NCBI RefSeq assembly: GCF_008364845.1
Contig: NZ_VTTP01000007.1
Span: 62,001 to 126,000, forward strand
DNA from: Actinotalea subterranea
Lineage (GTDB): Bacteria; Actinomycetota; Actinomycetes; Actinomycetales; Cellulomonadaceae
DNA length: 64,000 bases
Direction: 5' to 3'
Below the pieces are notes generated by a model that saw only the letters and a list, made by a program, of their open reading frames with translations, was not told the DNA's origin and searched no databases. The stretch's first letter is position 1; the number at the start of each line of letters is the position of its first letter. The position numbers and the translations under genes are program-made. Of the stretch, positions 58,280 through 64,000 are shown piece by piece.

Positions 58280-59026
58280 TCACCGCGCCGTCGCGGCGAC
58301 GACCTCCAGGACCGCGCCCCCGTCGTGCAGCACGACGTCGACGGCTCCTGGCCGTGATGCGCGCACCGACCCGGCGGCCACCGAGACCGCGATCGCACCG
58401 ACGACCGTTCGTCCCAGGCGCAGGTCCACGACGTGAGCGAGGAGGTCGCCGGTCCCTCCGGGATCGCTCGCGTGCGCGAGGGCCGCACGAACGTCCACCG
58501 TTGCGGGATCCATGCGCAGACCCGTTCTCCACGCCTTGAGCGCGGCCTCCTTGCGCACCCAGGCGCGCGTCAGCTCCGCCGAGCGCCGGTCCAGGGGCAG
58601 CCGGGCCAGCGAGCGCCGCTCCGCGTCCGACAGCGCGACGTCGGCCACCGGCGCCCGTGCCACCCGGGCGTGGGACTCCACGTCGATGCCGACCGGACCG
58701 GTGGCGCTGAGCACCACGGCCAGCACCGGTCCCGACCGCGTCGCGCTCACGTGCAGCCCAGGTCCGTCCGTCGGCGGCCCTTCGACCTCGATCGGCCCGT
58801 GAGGCCCGCCGCAGCCGGGGCAGCGTGCCTGGAGGCCGACGGCGCCGGCCGGCACCCCGAGCCGGGCACCGACCACCGCCCGAAGCAGAGCCCTGGCCCG
58901 CACGAAGCCCACCTGGGCGGAGGGTGGCATCGCGTCCGCACGCGCGCGCTCCGCAGGGTCGAGCACCGGCAGCAGGCGGGCGACGTCCGTGCCGGTCGAC
59001 GCGGTCGCCCAGACCTCGACCGTCAC
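58280..59026 (-). CDS. 4'-phosphopantetheinyl transferase
   Basis: 248 residues of the Sfp-type superfamily. GTG 59026 (adjacent GTG 59029 possible). Signatures VGIDVESHARVARAP (GxDxE) and WVRKEAALKAWRTGL (WxxKEA) carry the magnesium- and CoA-binding residues. It transfers the phosphopantetheine arm of CoA to carrier-domain serines. It converges on the M1 gene (7-nt gap), so it is the natural activator of the carrier domain at Ser544 of the synthetase. Confidence 0.92.
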   Translation of the reverse strand: MTVEVWATASTGTDVARLLPVLDPAERARADAMPPSAQVGFVRARALLRAVVGARLGVPAGAVGLQARCPGCGGPHGPIEVEGPPTDGPGLHVSATRSGPVLAVVLSATGPVGIDVESHARVARAPVADVALSDAERRSLARLPLDRRSAELTRAWVRKEAALKAWRTGLRMDPATVDVRAALAHASDPGGTGDLLAHVVDLRLGRTVVGAIAVSVAAGSVRASRPGAVDVVLHDGGAVLEVVAATAR

Positions 59027-59177
59027 CACCTCGCCCGCACCCCGCACACGATCATTCTGACGGGCACGGGCATGTGCCCCGCTCCGCGCGCTCCCCGGCG
59101 TTCGCGCCTGCTGGCTGACACGTATGCGTGGCCGTCCGCTTCCGGGCTCAGCACAGCTGTCAGGAGAGGGCTGCATC

Positions 59178-59767
59178 GTGGATGCCCATGAACGGGCGGA
59201 GATGCTCGAGGCCCTCAGCGACGGCATGCACGCGGTCGGCCGCCATCGGCGCACCACCTACTGGAACGCCGCAGCCGCGCGGATCACGGGCTACACGGCC
59301 GAGGAGGCGGTGGGGCGGTCCTGCGGGGACGGCCTGCTCAACCGCAGTGGGCCCGGGACGGGCGGCGCTTCGGCGTCGTCATGCTGGACCTCGACCGCTT
59401 CAAGGACGTCAACGACCTCCACGGGCACGACGTCGGCGACACCGTGCTCCAGGTGACGGCGCGCAGCCTGCGCGGGGCGGTCCGGGCCGACGACGAGGTC
59501 TGCCGCTTCGGAGGCGACGAGTTCGCGGTGGTGACCGCGCAGGCGAACTGGGCAGAGCTCGCCGGCCTGGTGCAGCGTCTCCACATGGTCGTCGCGCAGA
59601 GCCGGTTCACCGGCTCAGACGGGCGACCTCTGGACATCACGGCGTCGGCCGGTGCCGCGCTGGTGCTGGCGGGGGAGGACGCCGCAGCCCTGGTGCGACG
59701 TGCCGACCAGCGCCTGCTGCAGGCCAAGCACGAGGGTCGCAACCGGACCCTGGTCCTTCCCGACTGA
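59178..59767 (+). pseudogene. Broken PAS-GGDEF diguanylate cyclase
   Basis: GTG 59178 (site CAGGAGAGG) opens VDAHERAEMLEALSDGMHAV and a partial PAS domain (WNAAAARITGYTAEEAVGRS), which breaks off at about 59343. From about 59348 the other frame continues with the end of a GGDEF domain (WARDGRRFGVVMLDLDRFKD; CRFGGDEFAVV), to TGA 59767. The end of PAS and the start of GGDEF are lost, with a frameshift. A single intact protein is not possible without frameshifting. The GGDEF motif itself remains intact. Confidence 0.75.
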
Positions 59768-59818
59768 CCTGGGGCCACGGCTCGTCGGCACGTCGGATCT
59801 CCGGAGAGATCACAGGCG

Positions 59819-59892
59819 TGCCCCGAGTGGGATTCGAACCCACACTGGATCGGGTTTGAGCCGAACGCCTCTGCCGGTTGGGCTATCGGGGC
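59819..59892 (-). tRNA. tRNA with CAA anticodon (Leu), short variable loop
   Basis: Reads on the reverse strand GCCCCGATAGCCC..., with a 7-bp acceptor stem GCCCCGA/TCGGGGC, discriminator A at 59819, Leu-like D arm (3-bp GCC/GGC stem, 11-nt loop), anticodon loop CTCAAAC giving CAA, and T arm GTGGG/CCCAC with TTCGAATC. The variable region is only 5 nt (CCAGT), whereas Leu tRNAs normally have a long arm. The first anticodon-stem pair is T-T. CCA is not encoded. It may be atypical or a pseudo-tRNA. Confidence 0.75.
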
Positions 59893-60015
59893 ACTGCGGC
59901 CGATGAGCGGGCCGGACGCTTGCGCGGGGCCCGCTCGGGCCGCGGGGTGGCGTCGGGCCAGGTGTCGCGCCGTGAGACACGACGGACGCTTGCCTGCTCC
60001 GGCGACGTCGGGCAC

Positions 60016-60021
60016 TAGGCT
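60016..60021 (+). promoter_or_regulatory. -10 element of a probably leaderless ANTAR-regulator transcript
   Basis: TAGGCT, 7 nt before GTG 60029, the same hexamer as the pyk promoter. TTGCCT at 59990 may be the -35 (spacer 20 nt, long). Confidence 0.5.
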
Positions 60022-60028
60022 AGCGCCC

Positions 60029-60700
60029 GTGACGGAGAAGGACGTGCCTCAGACCCCCGACCTCGACCTGCCCCTCGGGGGCGTGGCGCCGCCCGAGCCT
60101 GCCCCCGCCGGCAACGGGCCGCGGCCCGCGCGCCGCGCCGTGGTCGCCGAGGACGAGGCGCTCATCCGGATGGATGTCGTCGAGACCCTCCGCGAGGCCG
60201 GCTTCGACGTCGTGGGTGAGGCCGGTGACGGCGAGGAGGCGATCCGTCTCGCGATGGAGCTGCGTCCGGACGTCGTGGTGATGGACGTCAAGATGCCCGT
60301 GATGGACGGCATCACGGCCGCCGAGCGCATCGGCAAGGAGCACGCGGCACCCGTCGTCCTGCTCACCGCGTTCTCGCAGACCGAGCTCGTCGAGCGCGCA
60401 CGTGACGCCGGCGCGATGGCGTACGTGGTCAAGCCGTTCACGCCCGCGGACCTGCTCCCCGCCGTCGAGATCGCGATCTCGCGGTACAGCCAGATCACGG
60501 CGCTCGAGGCCGAGGTCGCGGACCTCGCTGACCGCTTCGAGACGCGCAAGCGCGTGGACCGGGCCAAGGGCCTCCTCATGACGAAGATGGGCCTGACGGA
60601 GCCGGAGTCGTTCCGCTGGATCCAGAAGACCTCGATGGATCGCCGCCTCACCATGCGTGAGGTTGCTGACGCCGTCATCGAGCAGGTCGGCGGGGCATAA
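60029..60700 (+). CDS. ANTAR-domain response regulator (AmiR/NasT type)
   Basis: 223 residues. A short Pro/Ala-rich leader, then a receiver domain (RRAVVAEDEALIRMDVVETL; phosphorylation Asp in VVVMDVKMPVMDG; Lys in AYVVKPFTPADLL) and an ANTAR RNA-binding domain (RKRVDRAKGLLMTKMGLTEP, SMDRRLTMREVADAVI). ANTAR proteins prevent transcription termination by binding two-hairpin RNA motifs. The start GTG 60029 follows homology. In actinobacteria it often sits by branched-chain amino-acid transport genes, as here. Confidence 0.95.
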   Translation: MTEKDVPQTPDLDLPLGGVAPPEPAPAGNGPRPARRAVVAEDEALIRMDVVETLREAGFDVVGEAGDGEEAIRLAMELRPDVVVMDVKMPVMDGITAAERIGKEHAAPVVLLTAFSQTELVERARDAGAMAYVVKPFTPADLLPAVEIAISRYSQITALEAEVADLADRFETRKRVDRAKGLLMTKMGLTEPESFRWIQKTSMDRRLTMREVADAVIEQVGGA

Positions 60701-60930
60701 GCACCGCGATCTTCGCTGGCGCCACGGATTCCGGGGCGCGCGCGGGGTGCGACGACGGGCCGTCGGGCCGATCAGGACTTTGGTCACAACTCGGCAACAG
60801 TCCGTTCTGATACAGCCCATGTCACACTCCGGACATACTTCCGGGGTACCTTCACGTGCACAGTCCCCCACCGGGCACCTGTGCGACCCCCGGTGCGGGA
60901 GAACCCAGTGCCCACCTGAGGGAGCCCCGC

Positions 60931-62199
60931 ATGAAGAGTTCCACCCACGCGGTTCGTGCCGCAGCACTCGCCGGAGCCGTCGCCCTCGCCCTCGCCGCGT
61001 GCAGCGGCGGAGGTGACGCCGAGCCCGACGACGAGGGCGCAGGCGGCGGCGGCGAGAGTGACACCCCGCTGGTCATCGGCTCACTGCTTCCCCAGACCGG
61101 GTCCCTCGCGTTCCTCGGCCCGCCCGAGATCGCCGGTGTCGACCTCGCCATCGCCGAGATCAACGACGCCGGGGGCGTCCTCGGCCAGGACGTCGAGATC
61201 GTGCACACGGACTCCTCCGACGCGGACAACGCCGAGGTCGCGACCCAGTCCGTGACGGACCTGATGAGCCAGAAGGCCCAGGTCGTCATCGGTGCCGCGT
61301 CGTCCTCGGTCACGCTCAACGTCGTCGACGACATCACGGGGGCCGAGGTCGTGCAGATCTCGCCGGCCAACACGTCCACCAAGCTCAGCGGCTACTCCGA
61401 CTTCTACTTCCGCACCGCCCCGTCGGACGTGCTGCAGGGCCGCGCGCTCGGTGACCTCGTCGCCGCGGACGGCTACTCCAACGTCGCGTTCCTCGTCTTC
61501 AACGACGACTACGGCATCACGCTGCGCGACCAGGCCAAGGAGGCGTTCGAGGCGGCCGGCGGCACCGTGACCTACGGCAACCCGGGCGAGGAGTTCGACC
61601 CCGCGTCGGACGACGTCATCGCCTCCGCCGTGACGGCCGCCGTGGCCACCAACCCCGACGCGATCGTCATCATCGCGTTCGACCAGACGAAGCTCATCGT
61701 GCCCGCGCTCGCCACCGCCGGGTTCGACACCTCGAAGCTCTACTTCGTCGACGGCAACCTCGCGGACTACAGCGCGGACTTCGAGCCCGGCACCCTCGAG
61801 GGATCGAAGGGCACGCTGCCCGGCGCCAACGCCGAGGGTGAGTTCCGGGACCGCCTGCTCGAGATCGACTCCGGTCTGACGGACTTCGCCTACGCGGCCG
61901 AGTCGTACGACGCCGTCGTCCTCGCGGCCCTCGCGGCCGTCAAGGGCGGCGCGACCGACGGCGCCACGATCCAGGCGAACCTCGCCGCGGTCTCGGGCGC
62001 CGACGGCGGGACGGAGTGCACCGGCTTCGCCGAGTGCGTCGAGCTCCTCGACAGCGGTGAGGACATCGACTACGCCGCCGTCTCGGGTGCCGGCCCGTTC
62101 AACGAGGACAACGACCCGTCGTCGGCCCTCATCGGCATCTACCAGTACGGCCCGGAGAACACGTACACCTGGGTCAGCGAGGTTCCCGGGGAGCTCTGA
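60931..62199 (+). CDS. Branched-chain amino-acid ABC importer, substrate-binding lipoprotein
   Basis: 422 residues from ATG 60931 (site CTGAGGGAG). Lipobox LAAC, a Gly/Glu/Asp-rich linker, then a Leu/Ile/Val-binding fold (LVIGSLLPQTGSLAFLGPPE, GVDLAIAEINDAGGVLGQDV, FDQTKLIVPALATAG). An extra Cys pair (TECTGFAECVELL) probably forms a disulphide. Livf and LivG lie on the opposite strand, converging with it, so it is separately transcribed. The 230-nt gap 60701-60930 holds a probable promoter region but no gene. Confidence 0.92.
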   Translation: MKSSTHAVRAAALAGAVALALAACSGGGDAEPDDEGAGGGGESDTPLVIGSLLPQTGSLAFLGPPEIAGVDLAIAEINDAGGVLGQDVEIVHTDSSDADNAEVATQSVTDLMSQKAQVVIGAASSSVTLNVVDDITGAEVVQISPANTSTKLSGYSDFYFRTAPSDVLQGRALGDLVAADGYSNVAFLVFNDDYGITLRDQAKEAFEAAGGTVTYGNPGEEFDPASDDVIASAVTAAVATNPDAIVIIAFDQTKLIVPALATAGFDTSKLYFVDGNLADYSADFEPGTLEGSKGTLPGANAEGEFRDRLLEIDSGLTDFAYAAESYDAVVLAALAAVKGGATDGATIQANLAAVSGADGGTECTGFAECVELLDSGEDIDYAAVSGAGPFNEDNDPSSALIGIYQYGPENTYTWVSEVPGEL

Positions 62200-62223
62200 C
62201 CCGGACCGCGCGTCCCGCGCACA

Positions 62224-62267
62224 CGCACGAGAGCCCGGCCAGGACGTCCTGGCCGGGCTCTCGTGCG
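62224..62267. terminator. 44-bp perfect palindrome, bidirectional terminator
   Basis: A loopless perfect palindrome of two 22-bp arms, core AGGACGTCCT and arm CGCACGAGAGCCCGGCC, between the converging substrate-binding gene and livF. Forms a strong hairpin on either strand. Confidence 0.8.
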
Positions 62268-62274
62268 CTGTGCG

Positions 62275-62349
62275 GTCGTCAGTCGTCAGCCGTCAGCCGT
62301 CAGCTGTCAGCTGTCAGCCGTCAGCCGGGTCACCCGGGTCAGCCGGTCA
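62275..62349. repeat. Tandem 7-bp repeat array
   Basis: Seven exact-length units of the type G[T/C][C/T]GTCA (62275-62323), followed by three longer degenerate units (GCCGGGTCA, CCCGGGTCA, GCCGGTCA), running up to and including the livF stop codon. It may be a variable-number tandem repeat. Confidence 0.8.
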
Positions 62350-63159
62350 GGCCGTCGGCGGCGGCTGGGAGGCGCTCTTCTCAGCCTCCTGGTCTGCCGC
62401 GAGGGTGCCCAGGTACAGCTCGATGACCTTGGGGTCGTTCATGAGTTCGCGGCCCTTGGCGGTGTACGCGTTCTTGCCCTGGTCGAGCACGTAGCCGCGG
62501 TCGCAGATCTGCAGGCAGCGGCGGGCGTTCTGCTCGACCATGATGATCGACACGCCCGTCTTGTTGATCTTGCGGGTCCGGATGAAGGTCTCGTCCTGGC
62601 GCACCGGTGACAACCCCGCCGACGGCTCGTCGAGCAGCAGCACCGACGGGTTCATCATCAGGGCGCGCGCCATCGCGACCATCTGCCGTTCCCCGCCGGA
62701 CAGCGATCCGGCGCGCTGCTTGCGCCGGTCGCCGAGCGTGGGGAACAGGTCGACGACGGCGTCGAACCGCTCGCCGAACGTGCGGGGTGCCTGGAAGCTG
62801 CCCATCTGCAGGTTCTCCTCGATGGTCAGCGAGGGGAACACGTTGTTGTTCTGGGGCACGAATCCGACGCCGCGGTGCACGAGCGTGTCGGCGCGCTTGT
62901 TCGTGATGTCCTCGCCGCCCAGCGTGACGGTCCCGGACCGCACGGTCACGAGCCCGAAGAGCGCCTTGAGCAGGGTCGACTTGCCGGCGCCGTTCGGTCC
63001 GATGATCCCGATGAGCTCGCCGGGGTACACGTCCAGGTCGCAGCCGTTGAGGATGTTCACACCCGGCAGGTAGCCGGCGACGAGGTCGCTCGCGCGCAGG
63101 AGCGGTTCGCCGCGCGGTGCGTCGCTCGCGGCCTGAGGGCGGTCGGTCGCGGTGCTCAT
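62347..63159 (-). CDS. livF: Branched-chain amino-acid ABC importer, ATPase LivF
   Basis: 270 residues. Walker A GPNGAGKST, Q-loop FVPQNNNVFPSLTIEENL, signature LSGGERQMVAMARALMM, Walker B VLLLDEPSAGLSP, and switch SIIMVEQNARRCLQICDRGYVLDQG, where the usual VEQN motif of LivF is seen. It starts at ATG 63159 and overlaps livG by 4 nt. The final stop lies within the 7-bp repeat array. Confidence 0.95.
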   Translation of the reverse strand: MSTATDRPQAASDAPRGEPLLRASDLVAGYLPGVNILNGCDLDVYPGELIGIIGPNGAGKSTLLKALFGLVTVRSGTVTLGGEDITNKRADTLVHRGVGFVPQNNNVFPSLTIEENLQMGSFQAPRTFGERFDAVVDLFPTLGDRRKQRAGSLSGGERQMVAMARALMMNPSVLLLDEPSAGLSPVRQDETFIRTRKINKTGVSIIMVEQNARRCLQICDRGYVLDQGKNAYTAKGRELMNDPKVIELYLGTLAADQEAEKSASQPPPTA

Positions 63160-64000
63160 CGGTCTCCCTCGTCGGTCTGGGGGCCCTCGGCCTGGCCGTG
63201 GGAGCGGGCTTCGGCCTCCGCCTCGGCCTCCGCCTCGAGCTGCTCGGCGACCTCGTCGCTCAAGAGTGAGTCGTCCCCGAGGTCGGTGTCGTGGTGGGCG
63301 CCCAGGTACGCGTCGACGACCGCCGGGTTCGCCATGACGCCGCCCGGTGGGCCTTCCGCCACGAGCCGGCCCTCGGCCATCACGGCGACCCAGTCGGAGA
63401 TGTGGCGGACCATGTGCATGTCGTGCTCGACGAACAGCACCGTGGTCCCGCCGTCGCGCAGGCCCTGGATGTGCCCCAGGAGCGACTGCGTCAGCGCCGG
63501 GTTCACGCCCGCCATCGGCTCGTCGAGCATGACCATCGTCGGGTCGCTCATGAGCGCGCGCGCCATCTCGAGGAGCTTGCGCTGGCCGCCGGAGAGGCTC
63601 CCCGCGAAGTCGTCCTTCTTCTCCAGGAGCTTGAAGCGCTCGAGGAGCTCCTCGGCCTTGGCCGTGATCTCGCGCTCCCTGGGCTTCCACAGCGGCGGCA
63701 CGAGCGCCTGGAGGAGCCGTTCGCCGGGCTGGTCCGACGCGCCGAGCCGCATGTTCTCCATCACGGTCATGCGGCTCAGGGCCTTGGTGAGCTGGAACGT
63801 GCGGACCATGCCCGCGCGCGAGACCTTGGCGGCGGGCACGCCGGCGAGCTGTCGCCCCTCGAAGGTCCACCGGCCGGAGTTGGGCTGGTCGAAGCCCGTG
63901 AGCAGGTTGAAGAGCGTCGTCTTGCCCGCGCCGTTCGGGCCGATGAGCGCGGTGATCGCACCGCGCTGGACCTCCAGGTGGCCGACGTCCACGGCGGTCA
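63156..64000 (-). CDS. livG: Branched-chain amino-acid ABC importer, ATPase LivG, 5' truncated by window edge
   Basis: Reading frame runs to the window end. It begins ...TAVDVGHLEVQRGAITALIG, so only the first few residues of the ATPase (about 20) are missing. Walker A GPNGAGKTT, Q-loop VRTFQLTKALSRMTVMENM, signature LSGGQRKLLEMARALM, Walker B MVMLDEPMAGVNP, switch VLFVEHDMHMVRHISD. The C-terminal tail carries an acidic EAEAEAEAEA repeat. The stop overlaps livF (ATGA). Permeases livH and livM are expected upstream, outside the window. Confidence 0.95.
   Translation of the reverse strand, partial: TAVDVGHLEVQRGAITALIGPNGAGKTTLFNLLTGFDQPNSGRWTFEGRQLAGVPAAKVSRAGMVRTFQLTKALSRMTVMENMRLGASDQPGERLLQALVPPLWKPREREITAKAEELLERFKLLEKKDDFAGSLSGGQRKLLEMARALMSDPTMVMLDEPMAGVNPALTQSLLGHIQGLRDGGTTVLFVEHDMHMVRHISDWVAVMAEGRLVAEGPPGGVMANPAVVDAYLGAHHDTDLGDDSLLSDEVAEQLEAEAEAEAEARSHGQAEGPQTDEGDR

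Noticed and set aside
59381-59767. A separate intact diguanylate cyclase gene beginning at ATG 59381
   Set aside because: It would lack the first half of the GGDEF domain; upstream PAS remnants in another frame show it is part of a broken gene.
62275-62349. CRISPR-like array
   Set aside because: Units are only 7-9 bp with no spacers and no cas genes nearby; it is a simple tandem repeat.

Overview
The window is a chromosomal segment of a very high-GC Gram-positive bacterium. A Pup-proteasome locus (dop, pup, prcB, prcA, pafA), HGxxPAAW and tryptophan-operon membrane proteins, an ANTAR response regulator and many GTG starts all point to Actinomycetota. Gene order and protein sequences look most like Cellulomonas or a close relative (Micrococcales); this placement is inference, since no 16S gene is present. 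I see no prophage, insertion sequence, CRISPR array or plasmid gene.

Layout, part 1 (1-36.8 kb). The 3' part of dop comes first. A ROK repressor and a three-gene monosaccharide ABC importer (mmsA, mmsB, chvE) separate it from pup-prcB-prcA-pafA. Then come a lipid-anchored FKBP isomerase and hisF. A heterodimeric ABC exporter and one reverse-strand gene split hisF from hisI. hisI overlaps trpE, and the tryptophan genes continue as trpE, a membrane protein, three small membrane proteins, and trpC-trpB-trpA-lgt. Glutamate synthase (gltB-gltD), pyruvate kinase and 5-oxoprolinase (pxpA and a fused pxpBC) follow, then a convergent TerC protein.

Layout, part 2 (36.8-64 kb). A polyol dehydrogenase and FGGY sugar kinase are followed on the other strand by a fused luciferase-like/FAD oxidase, a DUF5317 membrane protein, a GGDEF-EAL protein and a newly noticed 36-residue peptide gene. 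Next is a cystine-type amino-acid ABC importer preceded by a short Cys-Cys leader peptide. A hydrolase, an AI-2E family membrane protein, an ECF sigma factor with a partner membrane protein, and a small YegP-like protein follow. The most striking cluster is next: a 1,307-residue membrane NRPS of the Pls/PosA (poly-lysine synthetase) type, overlapping an M1 aminopeptidase and facing a phosphopantetheinyl transferase. The window ends with a broken PAS-GGDEF gene, a tRNA with unusual features, an ANTAR regulator, and a branched-chain amino-acid ABC system (substrate-binding gene forward, livF and partial livG reverse).

How the genes work together. Many junctions are ATGA or GTGA overlaps, so the operons are tightly coupled. 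Intrinsic-terminator-like hairpins close several units (7242, 32986, 35602, 62224). Two near-identical GTGA-N6-TCAC palindromes, before gltB and before the c-di-GMP gene set, suggest a shared CRP/GlxR-type regulator. The Lys-type specificity residues read from the NRPS, with the adjacent aminopeptidase and carrier-protein-activating enzyme, suggest a compact system for making, activating and trimming a cationic homopolymer.
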